This document shows positions 1-9,275 of a stretch of DNA of 64,000 nucleotides, piece by piece. How positions within the stretch are numbered: position 1 is the stretch's first letter; each line of letters begins with the position of its first letter. Source of the stretch: Streptomyces sp. TRM68416 (lineage in GTDB: Bacteria > Actinomycetota > Actinomycetes > Streptomycetales > Streptomycetaceae). The notes beneath the pieces are model-generated. The model saw only the letters and a list, made by a program, of their open reading frames with translations, did no database searches and was not told the DNA's origin. A program made the translations under genes and the position numbers. The stretch lies in assembly GCF_014596915.1 (NCBI RefSeq), contig NZ_JACVWU010000027.1:48471-112470 (forward strand), given 5' to 3'.

Positions 1-1
1 G

Positions 2-2564
2 GATCTGCGTCCGGAGCGCGAGTACCGCTCGCTGCTGAGCGAGACCCGCGAGGCGCTCTTCGAGGACCCTCCCGAGTGGCGGGAAGGTGTCGAGGTGGAA
101 TTGCTGCGTTGCCCGCCCGCCGCCGGTGGCACGGCCGCCCCGGATCCCCGGCAGTTCCAGCTGACGGCGGACTGGCTGGCCCGGCGGCTCCTCGAACAGC
201 TCGAACCGTACGACTACGGGGCGGGCCGGCTGCGCTTCCGCGCCATGCCTCGCGGGCCCCGCGACCAAGGTGCCGAGTTGGTATCACAGGCGCTGAAACA
301 CGAGGGAAGCCGGGGCCCCGAGTGGTTCTCCGTCGTCCTGAACATCACGCTCCAGACGGTGCCCTTCGACCCGCTGCCCCACTTCCACCTGCACACTCAC
401 ATCCGGCGGTACGCCACCCGGGTGGGCGCCAGGTCCGGGCGGCTCTATCTGCCGTACGGCCGCAGGACCACTGTCCTGCTGCGTCCCCGGGTTCCGTGGC
501 TGCCCGGGGCCCCGGCGAGCGACCGGTTCGCGCTGGCCCGGCTCGCGTGGGACAAGGGCGGCCACGACTGGGTGGGCGGCGGGCCTGCCGGGATGCTGCG
601 TAGCATGTCCCTGAGCGAGTCGTTCCCCGAGGCCGCGTCCATCCTCACCGCCCCGGCCGAATGGCTGGAGGACGGGATGCGGGCCGCGGTCGTCCACAGC
701 ACCGCGATGGGGTCGCACGAGGTGGGCACCGGTCTGATGCCCGACCAGCGCTCCCGGATCGTCGAGTGGGCCGAACAGGCACTGCCGGCTCAGCTGCGCC
801 CGGCGCCCGCTCTGGTGCACACGCGCCTGTCCGGTAGTACTCCCGCGAATCCGCGCCGGGAGCCGTCCGATGCGACGCAGAAGGCCATGGAGGAGCGGCA
901 GCGGACGGAGGCACGCAGAAAGGGTGCCGCCTTCGCACTGTGCTGCCTCAGTCCGGACGCGGATCCCGGCGAACTGCCCGTGCTGGACACCAGGTTGTTC
1001 TGGCAGACACCCGCAATGCGCGACACCGCAGTGGCCGCGCTGATCGCCCATCTCGGCCTCAAGGGAGACGGAGGGGCACCGGAAGAGGCGGACGCCTACG
1101 AGGGCACCGTCGTGCTGGAGTGGCAGACTGCGGAGCTCATGGTGCGGCTGCACTGCCGTAAGCTCACCCGCTCGCTGGGCCACGACCTGGCGCTGCCCGA
1201 GGCGTCCTGGCACCCACGTGAAGCGGTGACCACCGCGCTCGGCGTCCGGCGGCGTGAGATGGCGGCCTTCGTCGCGGAAGACCACCCCTCTTCCGTCCCA
1301 TGCCTCGCCCTGGTGGAGATCGACCGGGCCGCGGACTTCACCTCCCCCGACCACGACGCCAAGTTCGCTGTGCGGCTCGGCTGCGCGGACGCCGGTGTGC
1401 TCACCCAGTTCATGGCGGTGCCGAAGAAGGCCAAGGGCTACAACAGCGAGAAGAACAGGAACTTCCGCGCGGCCAAGGCGTGGGACGACGGTATGCGGCA
1501 GCTCGGCGTACGGGTCCACCCCGAGCATAGCCTCCGTGAGCAGCTCCCTTCCGGTATGCGGTACGCGGCGGTGTGGATGGTCCGCAAGAACCGCCGCAGC
1601 CGTACGCGCTGGGCCGGGCATGTGCCCGTGGCGGTACTCGTCACACCCGAGGCGTCCGGGCACGGCCTGGCCCGGGTGGAGGGCTGGGACGACGAGGCCC
1701 GGGCCTGGGTTCCTTATCCGGTGATGCTGCTGCGGCTGACCAGGCGCGCGGAGGTACCGGCCGCAGGCACAGTGCCCGCCCCGCGCGACGGCGGCACACC
1801 GGCAGCCACTCGCCGCCCGTCGTGGTGGGCGGACATGGCCGAGCAGCGCCGAGCCACTGAGGAGTGGATGCAGCGGGTTCGCCGCTCCCTGCGCGGTACG
1901 CCGACGATGTTGCTGGCCCACGGCCAGAACATGCGCTCGCACTGGACCTGGCTGCAGGACGGCAAGGTGGTGGCCGACAAGTTCCGTGACGGTCACGCGC
2001 CCGCCCGTCGCCTCGATCCGGACCTGCGGCTGATTCGGGTACGGACGTCACGCGGGCGGGAAACGCCGCAGTGGTGGGGCGTGAACCCGGACGGGGCGAA
2101 CGGCCTGGCGGCCCATCTGTGGACAGACCCTACTGCCGCCCCGGAAAAGGCCCGCGTCTTTTGGTCCACCACCCCGAAGGCACGCACGTTCAAGTTGTCG
2201 GTGGCCGCTGACAAGCTTGCCCCCCCGTACGAACACCAAAGGAAAGCTGACCATTGACACAGACAAGGCCGCATGGAATCCAGGGCTCGTGGAGTTCACG
2301 GTCCTCGGCTGCCACCCCGAGGACGGTGACTCACCCGAGGCTCTGGCTCTCGCAGCGCATCAGCTCCGGCAGGCGCCCGACCTGCCGGATGCGCTGAGCC
2401 TGCCTCTGCCCCTGCATCTCGCCGGTCTTGCGCAAGAGTATGTCCTGCCCACCCGAGCCGCAGAGGACGAGGGCCCCCCGTCGGATGCCACGGCCGATGC
2501 CCCACCGGATGCCGCTCCAGCCCCGGGGCTGGAGCGGGAACCGGAACCGCACGAGGAGCAGTAG
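2..2564 (+). pseudogene. pPIWI_RE family protein (prokaryotic PIWI/RNase H-fold defence protein), 5' truncated, frameshifted
   Basis: The reading frame is open from base 2, so the N-terminus lies outside the window. It runs to a TGA at 2255-2257. The sequence resembles the middle, MID-like and RNase H-fold parts of pPIWI_RE proteins, an Argonaute-like family predicted to act in bacterial defence, usually beside a DinG-like helicase and a restriction-endonuclease-fold gene. Those partners would lie left of the window. The expected C-terminus (motifs NPGLVEFTVLG and LPLPLHLAGLAQEYVLP) continues in the next frame at about 2227-2564. Dropping one C from the C7 run at 2220-2226 joins the two parts seamlessly through KLAPRTNTKGKL. 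The tail is acidic and proline-rich. Family assignment is from remembered motifs; the frameshift is read directly from the sequence. Confidence 0.72.
2220..2226 (+). other. C7 homopolymer at the frameshift
   Basis: Seven consecutive C residues lie exactly where the pPIWI_RE frame breaks. With six C the protein reads through to 2564; with seven it ends at 2257 after a short non-homologous tail. This could be an assembly error, slippage-based phase variation, or true inactivation. Confidence 0.75.
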
Positions 2565-2840
2565 CAGTTGGCCCTGTTCGACGAGACAGCAGCCCCAATA
2601 TCGCAACCATAGGTCAACTTCATCAACGTTCGTACCGAATCATCCCTTAGCTTCGGGAACCGCACCCCGGAGCTGGGGCTCGCGAGGTCTATGGCTTCAC
2701 CTGGACGATCGACTCAATTGCCAGCTCGGCTCGTTCGCTTGCGCGTTGCTCCGTTCCCATGTTCTGGGCCCCTTGCCGGGGGCACTCGCCGAGCGGTCAG
2801 CGTGAATCAGCCACTGAACTGGGCGGATGCCGACATGAAG
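2565..2840. other. non-coding stretch after pPIWI_RE
   Basis: I see no convincing gene here. Base composition is visibly less G+C-rich than the flanking core genes, which fits the edge of an acquired segment. The only structure nearby is the hairpin at 2841-2870. Confidence 0.5.
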
Positions 2841-2880
2841 GAGCGGGAGTCAGTCTCACTGGCTCCGCTCTTGTTGTTCT
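2841..2880 (+). terminator. hairpin plus T-rich tail
   Basis: GAGCGGGAGTCAGT pairs with ACTGGCTCCGCTC (2858-2870) almost perfectly around a 3-nt loop and is followed by TTGTTGTTCT. It looks like an intrinsic terminator for the pPIWI_RE transcript, just before the convergent Ku gene. Confidence 0.6.
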
Positions 2881-2903
2881 GCGAGGGACCCGAAGTGGTG
2901 GGG

Positions 2904-3911
2904 TTACGCCGTGCGTTTGCGTGGGGTTGCCTTCTTTGTTGTTGTCTTTTTCGTTGTTGTCTTTTTTGTGGTGCTCTTCGCCGTGGATGCGGTCTTCTTC
3001 GCCCCCTGGGCCGACTTCGTCGTCGACTTCTTCGCCGATGTTGTCGTCTTTTTCGCTGCCGTCGTCGACTTCTTGCCCGTCGGTTGCTTCGGGGTCGTGC
3101 GGCGGGGCAGGGGGTGGACCTCGGCCGGTTGTTCGCCTCGGGACTTCTTCGCCGCGGTGACGCTCTTCTCCAGGGCGGCCATGAGGTCGAGGACCTTGCC
3201 GGACTTGGCGGGTTCGGGGGATTCAGGAGGGCTTTCGCCGGCGGCCTTTGCGGCTATGACCTCCTCGACTGCCTCGCGGTACTCGTCGTGGAGGTCTTCG
3301 AGGTCGACCTCTCCGAGGGTGTCCATGAGGGCGTCGGCCAGGTCGAGTTCCTTGTCGCGGACGGTGACGTCGACGTCCGGGGCGAGGCCCTCGGGGGCGC
3401 GGACCTCGTCGGGCCAGAGCAGGCCGTGCATGGCGATCGCGTCGCCGACCACGCGGAGCATGCCCAGGCGTTCCCTGCCGCGCAGGGCGAACTTGGCTAT
3501 CGCCACCTTGTTGCTGCGTTTGAGGGCCTCCCGGAGCAGCGTGTACGGCTTCGCGGCGGGGGCTCCGCTCGCGGCGAGGTAGTACGCCGCGTCCATCTGG
3601 AGCGGGTCGATGCGGTCGGCCGGCACGAAGGCCACGATCTCGATCGTCTTCGCCGTCGGGAGCGGCAGGTGGGAGAGGTCCTCGTCGGTGATCGGGATGA
3701 TCGTGCCGTCCGCGTCCTCGTACCCCTTGCCGATCTCGGCCTGGCTGACCTCGCGGTCCTCCAGTTCGCAGACCTTGCGGTAGCGGATGCGGCCGCCGTC
3801 CTCCGTGTGGATCTGACGGAAGGAGATCGAGTGGCTCTCGGTGGCGTTCACCAGCTTGATCGGGATGCTGACCAGGCCGAACGAGATGGCGCCGTTCCAT
3901 ATGGATCGCAC
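2904..3911 (-). CDS. ku: non-homologous end-joining protein Ku
   Basis: Bacterial Ku forms a homodimeric ring on double-strand DNA ends and recruits LigD-type activities. The core (MRSIWNGAISFGLVSIPIKL onset, then the Ku fold to about residue 250) is followed by a roughly 60-residue Lys/Thr/Ala-rich tail of AKKTT-like repeats, typical of actinobacterial Ku and probably DNA-binding. I chose the GTG at 3911 because AAAGGTG lies 8 nt upstream and the family starts there; an ATG at 3950 would add 13 residues. It is divergent from the LigD-polymerase gene, a standard pairing. Confidence 0.93.
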   Translation of the reverse strand: MRSIWNGAISFGLVSIPIKLVNATESHSISFRQIHTEDGGRIRYRKVCELEDREVSQAEIGKGYEDADGTIIPITDEDLSHLPLPTAKTIEIVAFVPADRIDPLQMDAAYYLAASGAPAAKPYTLLREALKRSNKVAIAKFALRGRERLGMLRVVGDAIAMHGLLWPDEVRAPEGLAPDVDVTVRDKELDLADALMDTLGEVDLEDLHDEYREAVEEVIAAKAAGESPPESPEPAKSGKVLDLMAALEKSVTAAKKSRGEQPAEVHPLPRRTTPKQPTGKKSTTAAKKTTTSAKKSTTKSAQGAKKTASTAKSTTKKTTTKKTTTKKATPRKRTA

Positions 3912-3964
3912 GTGCAGCACACCTTTCCGGGCGGTATCAGCGTATTTCATGCGATTCTCATCGT
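3912..3964. promoter_or_regulatory. divergent ku/ligD-pol intergenic region
   Basis: These 53 bp separate the two end-joining genes and must carry the promoter and leader of both. I see no strong Shine-Dalgarno site before the + strand ATG at 3965, so that mRNA may have a very short leader. Confidence 0.4.
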
Positions 3965-4846
3965 ATGACGCCGATCACAGAGGTGGAGGGGCGACGGCTC
4001 GCGCTCAGCAATCTGGAGAAGGTCCTGTACCCGGCGACCGGCTTCACCAAGGGCGAGGTGCTGCACTACTACGCCACCACCGCCGACGTGCTGCTCCCCC
4101 ATCTGCGTGACCGGCCGGTCTCCTTCCTGCGCTATCCGGACGGGCCCGACGGGCAGGTCTTCTTCACCAAGAACGTGCCGCCGGGCACACCCGACTGGGT
4201 CACCACGGCCGAGGTTCCGCGTTCGGAGGGGCCGGCCCGGATGGTGCTCGTACAGGATCTGCCGAGTCTGATGTGGGCGGCGAACCTGGTCGCCGAGTTC
4301 CACACCCACCAGTGGGTCGACGAGGCTCCCGGTGCGGCCGATCGACTGGTCTTCGACCTCGATCCCGGCTCGCCTGCGACCGTCGTGGAGTGCTGCGAGG
4401 TCGCGCTGTGGCTGAGGGAGCGGCTGGCCGCGGACGGGGTGGAGGCGTACGCGAAGACGTCCGGGTCGAAGGGGCTGCATCTGCTGGCCGCGGTGCGCGG
4501 GGCGTCCTCCGAGGAGGTGACGGAGTACGCCAAGGGACTCGCGGTGGAGGCGGAGAAGGCCATGCCGCGGCTCGTCCTGCACCGGATGACCCGCAGCCTG
4601 CGGCCCGGAAAGGTCTTCGTCGACTGGAGCCAGAACGCGGCGCGGAAGACCACGGCCGCCCCCTACACGCTCCGCGCGCGGGCCGAGCCGTCGGTGTCCA
4701 CGCCCGTGACCTGGGCGGAGGTCGAGCAGTGCCGGGCGCCCGCGCAGCTGGCGTTCACGGCGCCGGACCTCGCGCCCCGCATCCAGGACTACGGCGATCT
4801 GCTGGGCCCGCTGCTCGAACCGGACCGCGCCGGAACACTGCCCTGA
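3965..4846 (+). CDS. ligD: LigD-type DNA polymerase/primase domain protein (NHEJ)
   Basis: A 293-residue stand-alone polymerase of the archaeo-eukaryotic primase superfamily, equivalent to the polymerase domain of LigD, which fills gaps and adds (ribo)nucleotides at Ku-bound ends. Visible motifs are the metal-binding DLD at residues 131-133, SGSKGLHL at 166-173, and VDWSQN at 219-224 with the following KTTAAPY. No ligase or nuclease domain is attached; in Streptomyces those are usually separate genes. It is transcribed divergently from ku, which supports the role. Confidence 0.9.
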   Translation: MTPITEVEGRRLALSNLEKVLYPATGFTKGEVLHYYATTADVLLPHLRDRPVSFLRYPDGPDGQVFFTKNVPPGTPDWVTTAEVPRSEGPARMVLVQDLPSLMWAANLVAEFHTHQWVDEAPGAADRLVFDLDPGSPATVVECCEVALWLRERLAADGVEAYAKTSGSKGLHLLAAVRGASSEEVTEYAKGLAVEAEKAMPRLVLHRMTRSLRPGKVFVDWSQNAARKTTAAPYTLRARAEPSVSTPVTWAEVEQCRAPAQLAFTAPDLAPRIQDYGDLLGPLLEPDRAGTLP

Positions 4847-5209
4847 CCCGTCCTTCCGCCCGCCCCCGGGCAACCGCCCGCATGCGCCCCCGCCCACCCC
4901 CGGGGAACCTCCCACGGGTCACGTCGGCCTGCCCGGCCTCCCTCGCGAGCACCGGCACGAGAACCGAGGAGCCGGCCGCATACGCCCCGCCCTCCCCCGG
5001 GCACCGTCCCGATCGCCCGGCCGATCGGCCGGCTGCGGGAGTCACCTCGTCCGCGGCACGCGTCGGTGGAGAATCCGTAGGACCGGCCCTCGACCCTGCG
5101 AGGTTCGGACATCGTCGAGAGACGGCGCGAAGGTCCACCGCCGGGAGCGTGGCGTCCGCGGAGGCGCCGGGAACGCGGAGTCCGCGGACGCAACCACGAC
5201 CGCCCTGGT
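4847..5209. other. intergenic stretch with inverted repeat
   Basis: No gene is supported. A perfect 10-bp inverted repeat (CGTCCGCGGA at 5153-5162, TCCGCGGACG at 5181-5190, 18-nt loop) lies just beyond the 3' end of the NERD gene and could terminate transcription from either side. A short palindrome (GGCCGATCGGCC) sits near 5020. Confidence 0.45.
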
Positions 5210-6013
5210 TCAGACCCGCGTCCAGATGGTCCGGTCCCGGGCCATCGCGTGCAGGGCCTCCACGTCGGCCGGTTTGAGGACGCCGCCCTGGCGGGCCAGT
5301 TCGCCGAGGTCGGTGTCCTGGACGACGCGGACCTCGCGGAGGGGGGCCGAGACGGAGACGTGCGCGGGGCCCGCGAGGGCCAGGACCGGGCGGACCTCGG
5401 CCGTCAGGGCGTACGAGGCGCGGTCGGCGTCGGCGCGGACCCGGCGCAGCAGCGGCCGCGGTTCGCGGCGGGCGACGGTGACCTGGGGGTCGGCGACCCT
5501 CACCCGCTGCTTGCGGGCGTACAGGGTGTGGACGGCGAAGAGGCCGGCGGGGCCGATGGCCAGGTGGTGGATGCGGTCGCCGCCGGGCAGCGGGACCGAG
5601 TGGAGCGTGTGCCAGCCGGCGCCGTCGAGGCGGTCCAGGGCCTCCCCCACGGCCTGCTCGGCGGCGAGGGCGCGGCGCCTGGGGTCGGGGCGGATCCGGT
5701 GGGCCGGGCCCGGATCGCGGTCCAGGGCGATCAGCAGTGCCTCGCCGGGCCGGTTGGGCGCCAGGTCGTCGTCCGGGTGGAGCGTGAGGCGGGCGAGCTC
5801 CGCCGGGGTCGGGACGGGGGGCGGGCCCACGGTGACCGGGCCGGTGAGGAAGGGTGCCAGGGCGTCGAGCACGTCCGTTCTGCGCTCGTCGCTGAGCAGG
5901 TTGACCCTGGCGGCCTCACGGTCGTACCAGGCGACGTTCCTGCCGTCGGTGCCGCAGACGTACAGCCGTTCCTGACCGTGGTGCCAGGTCGGTATGACGC
6001 GCAGTTGGCTCAT
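5210..6013 (-). CDS. NERD domain-containing protein
   Basis: 267 residues. The second half carries the nuclease-related (NERD) signature: AVGEALDRL at about 121-129, then a GWHTLHSVPLPGGDRIHHL strand and IGPAGLFAVHT at about 153-163. NERD domains share the restriction-endonuclease fold and are thought to act on DNA or RNA, but no substrate is established. The N-terminal 110 residues are not recognised. The start at 6013 follows GGGGTGATGG. The gene is divergent from the phosphatase gene at 6116. Confidence 0.72.
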   Translation of the reverse strand: MSQLRVIPTWHHGQERLYVCGTDGRNVAWYDREAARVNLLSDERRTDVLDALAPFLTGPVTVGPPPVPTPAELARLTLHPDDDLAPNRPGEALLIALDRDPGPAHRIRPDPRRRALAAEQAVGEALDRLDGAGWHTLHSVPLPGGDRIHHLAIGPAGLFAVHTLYARKQRVRVADPQVTVARREPRPLLRRVRADADRASYALTAEVRPVLALAGPAHVSVSAPLREVRVVQDTDLGELARQGGVLKPADVEALHAMARDRTIWTRV

Positions 6014-6115
6014 GCACCATCACCCCACGACCATGGGAACAGGCGGGGTGCTCGCGGGGCAAGAACCCGGTTACCTTTGACCATAGTTGGGTGGGGGAGT
6101 TGGGGAGGGCGCCAA

Positions 6116-6622
6116 TTGCGTACCCGCGGGAAGCAACCCGATGTTCCGGCTCCGGACACCCCGTGGAACGAGATCGTGCCCGGGCTGTGGATGGGCGGGC
6201 ACGAGTTCAGGGGGCGGTCGGGACAGCTGGAGTTCGCCGTGGTGCGGGACGAGTTCGATCTCGTACAGACGCTGCTGCGGCTGCCGGGGCACGGGCCGGA
6301 CCACGAGGTCGAGCACCAGGTGTGGCCCATTCCGGACGGTCCGCTGGACGGGACGCAGCTCGCGGGCGTGATGCGGCTGGCCCAGGCGGCGTGCGACGCG
6401 CTGGACGGGGGGCGGTCGGTGCTGGTGCGCTGCTACCACGGGTACAACCGTTCGGGGCTGGTCGTCGCGCACGCCCTGGTTCGGCGGGGGCACTCCGCCG
6501 AGGAGGCGATCCGGCTGATACGGTCCCGGCGCTCGCCCTGGGCCCTGCACAACGACCTGTTCGTCGAGTACCTCCAGGCCGGTCTGTCGACGGCGCGGCT
6601 GCTGGAGGAGCTCGCCGAGTGA
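6116..6622 (+). CDS. dual-specificity/tyrosine protein phosphatase
   Basis: A 168-residue cysteine phosphatase of the DSP/PTP superfamily. The catalytic loop CYHGYNRSG matches C-x5-R-S, with the general-acid region upstream around WPIPDGPLDG. The start is a TTG at 6116 preceded by GGGGAGGG with good spacing; the frame is also open far upstream, but there it is only the complement of the NERD gene. It may dephosphorylate proteins or small phosphate esters; no partner is apparent. Confidence 0.8.
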   Translation: MRTRGKQPDVPAPDTPWNEIVPGLWMGGHEFRGRSGQLEFAVVRDEFDLVQTLLRLPGHGPDHEVEHQVWPIPDGPLDGTQLAGVMRLAQAACDALDGGRSVLVRCYHGYNRSGLVVAHALVRRGHSAEEAIRLIRSRRSPWALHNDLFVEYLQAGLSTARLLEELAE

Positions 6623-6710
6623 CCGTCCCACCCGCCCTGCCAGGCAAAAGGGACTTCCCTACGAATAAGGTGTACGGGGCCACCGCTCACCTCTGAACCA
6701 CAGGAGCACC

Positions 6711-7490
6711 GTGCCCCGCAGCCGCGTCCCTACGACCGTCGCCGTCGCCCTCGTGCTGGCGACCGCCGCGGGCTGCGGCGACACCGGCGGCCTGGAGAGC
6801 GCGGGCGCGACCCCGACCGCGGTCAGTCCGGTCCGGCTCTGGCCGGAACTGACGCCGGCGTCCAGCCCGGCCTACGAGCTCGGCGAGGTGACCACCGAGG
6901 TCGTCGAGGGCGTAGCCGTGCCGGACGACGACATCCGCAAGGTGGACCCGGTCGCGATCGTCCGCGCCGAGATCGCCGACTCCCCGGACGAGTACGAGGG
7001 CGCGAAGGCGCCGTACTACGAGACGGCCCGCCGGATGGCCGACTGCGACGCGGGCGGCGACCGCGCCCGCTGTCCCGTCCTCACGCCGTACTACCGCGAC
7101 CTCAGCGGTGACGGCCGCGAGGACCTCACGCTCGGCTTCCGGCTGCTGCCGGACGGCCTCACGGCCATGCGCGTGTACACCGTGCAGAAGCACCGGCTCG
7201 TCCGGGTGATGTCCTACGACGACGCCGTCAGCGCGGTCGAGTTGGCCGGGCGGTCCGTGATCGTGCGGGCGCCGTCGGAGGTGGCGGGGTACGAGTACCG
7301 GTTGCAGTGGACCTGGGACGCCGAGCAGAACGCGATGCTGCTCACCAATGACGAGATGCTGCGCATCGGCAATGGCCGCCCTCGGCCTTCGGGTTCTTCG
7401 TCCGGGTCTTCTTCGGGTTCTTTGCCGGGTTCTTCGTCCGCGTCTCCCTCGGATTCTTCGTCGGGTTCTCCTTTCGCGAGTGCCCCGTGA
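6711..7490 (+). CDS. putative lipoprotein, coupled to a sensor kinase
   Basis: 259 residues starting at GTG with AGGAG upstream. The N-terminus is a lipoprotein signal ending LATAAGC, with lipidated Cys at 22. The body is not a family I can name; it includes a DLSGDGREDLTLGF segment, and the last 35 residues are a Ser/Gly/Pro-rich tail. The stop overlaps the start of the downstream histidine kinase (GTGA). A lipoprotein coupled to a kinase recalls CseA with CseC in cell-envelope sensing, but this is an analogy of layout, not demonstrated homology. Confidence 0.75.
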   Translation: MPRSRVPTTVAVALVLATAAGCGDTGGLESAGATPTAVSPVRLWPELTPASSPAYELGEVTTEVVEGVAVPDDDIRKVDPVAIVRAEIADSPDEYEGAKAPYYETARRMADCDAGGDRARCPVLTPYYRDLSGDGREDLTLGFRLLPDGLTAMRVYTVQKHRLVRVMSYDDAVSAVELAGRSVIVRAPSEVAGYEYRLQWTWDAEQNAMLLTNDEMLRIGNGRPRPSGSSSGSSSGSLPGSSSASPSDSSSGSPFASAP

Positions 7491-8758
7491 GCCCCTCCCT
7501 CCCCCGCTGGGCGGGGACGCTCGCCGCGAAGGCCGCCGTGTTCATCACGGTGATGTGCTGCGCGCTGACCGCGCTGCTCGGTGTGCTGGTGCATGTCTCG
7601 GTGACGAACCAGACCGTCGGCCGGGCCCGTGACGAGGCGCTGTCGCGGCTGACGCGGGCGACGGCCGCGTTCGAGGCCGGGAACCGGACGATGCCGTTCG
7701 CCGGGGTCGACCCGCCGGGGCTGCCCGAGCCGCTGCGGGAGCTGGCGGCGGCCGGGGAGCGCGGCACGATGGTCGCCGACCACGAGGGCCGGCCCACGAT
7801 GTGGGCGGCGGGCCCCGCCGACGGCGGACGGGCGCTGGCCGTGCAGGTGGACTACTCGCAGCAGGCGCGCACCATCGACGGTCTGGACCGGGCCATCCTG
7901 TGGTCGTCCGCGCTGGCGATCGGGGTGACGCTGCTGGTCGGCGCGCTGGCCGTGGCCCGCGTGACCCGGCGGCTCCAGGCCACCGCCCAGGTGGCCCGGC
8001 GGATCAGCGCGGGCGATCTGGACGCGCGCGTCGACGACCCCCGTACGAAGGACGCCACGCGCCCGCAGGACGAGGTGGCCGCGGTCGCGGTCGCGCTGGA
8101 TTCCATGGCGGCCTCGCTCCAGGGCAAGCTGCTGGCCGAGCAGCGGTTCACCGCGGACGTGGCGCACGAGCTGCGGACGCCGCTGACCGGGTTGCACGCG
8201 GCGGCGGAACTGCTGCCGCAGGGGCGGCCGACGGAGCTGGTGCGCGACCGGGTGGCGGCGCTGCGGACGCTCACGGAGGACCTGCTGGAGATCTCCCGGC
8301 TGGACACCGGGCGGGAGCGGCTGGACGTGGACACCGAGCAACTGGGGCCGCTGGCCGAGCGGGTGGTGCGGGGGTTCGGCGGCGGCACGGAGGTCGTCGT
8401 CCTGCGGGACGTCGCCGTGGAGACGGATCGGCGACGGCTTGAGCGGGTGCTGACGAACCTCGTCGCCAATGCGCATCGGCACGGGCGTGGGCCGGTGGTG
8501 GTGACCGTGGACGGGCCTCGGGTGACGGTGCGGGACCACGGGGACGGGTATCCGGCGTATCTGCTGGAGCACGGGCCGCAGCGGTTTCGGACGGAGGGCG
8601 GTACGAAGGGGCACGGGCTGGGGCTGACCATCGCGTTGGGGCAGGCGGAGGTGCTGGGGGCGCGGCTGAGCTTCGCGAACGCGGAGGACGGAGGGGCCGT
8701 CGCGGTGCTGTCCCTGCCGGGCGGTGGGGGCTTGTCGCGCAGTTGCCCGCACCCCTGA
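7487..8758 (+). CDS. sensor histidine kinase (orphan, lipoprotein-coupled)
   Basis: 423 residues. There is an N-terminal membrane segment (about 15-38), a roughly 100-residue extracellular part, a second membrane segment (about 138-160), HAMP, then the H-box DVAHELRTPLTGL with His at 227, an N-box NLVANAHRHG, and G-boxes VRDHGDGYP and GHGLGLTIALGQ. It autophosphorylates and should pass phosphate to a response regulator, but none is adjacent. The last residues (LSRSCPHP) are encoded by a dispersed intergenic repeat, so the true C-terminus has probably been rewritten by that repeat. Confidence 0.88.
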   Translation: MSPSLPRWAGTLAAKAAVFITVMCCALTALLGVLVHVSVTNQTVGRARDEALSRLTRATAAFEAGNRTMPFAGVDPPGLPEPLRELAAAGERGTMVADHEGRPTMWAAGPADGGRALAVQVDYSQQARTIDGLDRAILWSSALAIGVTLLVGALAVARVTRRLQATAQVARRISAGDLDARVDDPRTKDATRPQDEVAAVAVALDSMAASLQGKLLAEQRFTADVAHELRTPLTGLHAAAELLPQGRPTELVRDRVAALRTLTEDLLEISRLDTGRERLDVDTEQLGPLAERVVRGFGGGTEVVVLRDVAVETDRRRLERVLTNLVANAHRHGRGPVVVTVDGPRVTVRDHGDGYPAYLLEHGPQRFRTEGGTKGHGLGLTIALGQAEVLGARLSFANAEDGGAVAVLSLPGGGGLSRSCPHP

Positions 8759-8772
8759 AGGGGCGCTCCCAA
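8733..8772 (+). repeat. dispersed palindromic repeat, copy 1
   Basis: The stretch from GGCTTGTCGCGCAGTTG to GAAGGGGCGCTCC contains a CCCCTGAAGGGG hairpin. It matches, in reverse orientation, the element at 16883-16924. It runs over the last codons and stop of the histidine kinase and may act as a transcript terminator. Confidence 0.65.
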
Positions 8773-8857
8773 TGGCCCATGCCGACGGGCGACGGGCGGA
8801 TATCACTCATAGCGTGGCGAATAGTCAGGTTTCGCCCTACTCATGGAGGTATCCCCC

Positions 8858-9232
8858 ATGTCCCTGCGGTCCCGCCTCGCCATATCCATCGCCGTCGGCG
8901 CGCTTGCCGCCGCGGCCGCCGCCACGCCCGCCGTCGCGGGCGACGAACGGGAGTCCCGGGGTGACTGGGGCCACCACCAGCACCACCAGCAGCACCCGCG
9001 GCTGTACAAGGGGGTCGTCACCGCCGACACCCTGCTGCTGCGCAGCGCGCCCAACCGGGGCGGGCAGGTGATCCGTACCGCGCACCGGGGCGAGATCGTC
9101 AAGATCTTCTGCAAGACCTCCGGCGAGAACATCAAGGGCAACCCGCTGTGGTACCTCCTCACCGACGGCACCTGGGCCTGGGGGTCGGCCCGGTACATCG
9201 ACAACATCGGGGCCGCGCCACGCTGGTGCTGA
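8858..9232 (+). CDS. secreted SH3-domain protein
   Basis: 124 residues. A Sec signal peptide (MSLRSRLAISIAVGALAAAA, cleavage probably after TPAVA) is followed by a His/Gln-rich linker and a bacterial SH3 (SH3b) domain: GVVTADTLLLRSAPNRGGQVI, then WYLLTDGTWAWGSARYI. Two Cys near the end (KIFCK and the C-terminal WC) could form a disulphide. SH3b domains usually bind cell-wall peptides. GGAGG 8 nt upstream supports the ATG at 8858 over one 15 nt earlier. Confidence 0.8.
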   Translation: MSLRSRLAISIAVGALAAAAAATPAVAGDERESRGDWGHHQHHQQHPRLYKGVVTADTLLLRSAPNRGGQVIRTAHRGEIVKIFCKTSGENIKGNPLWYLLTDGTWAWGSARYIDNIGAAPRWC

Positions 9233-9275
9233 GCCGCAAGGCACGCAAGACGCCCTATTTGGGTAAGTTCCGGAC

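Noticed and set aside
2911..3080. Separate T/G-rich simple repeat
   Set aside because: It is the coding sequence of the Lys/Thr-rich C-terminal tail of Ku read on the opposite strand.
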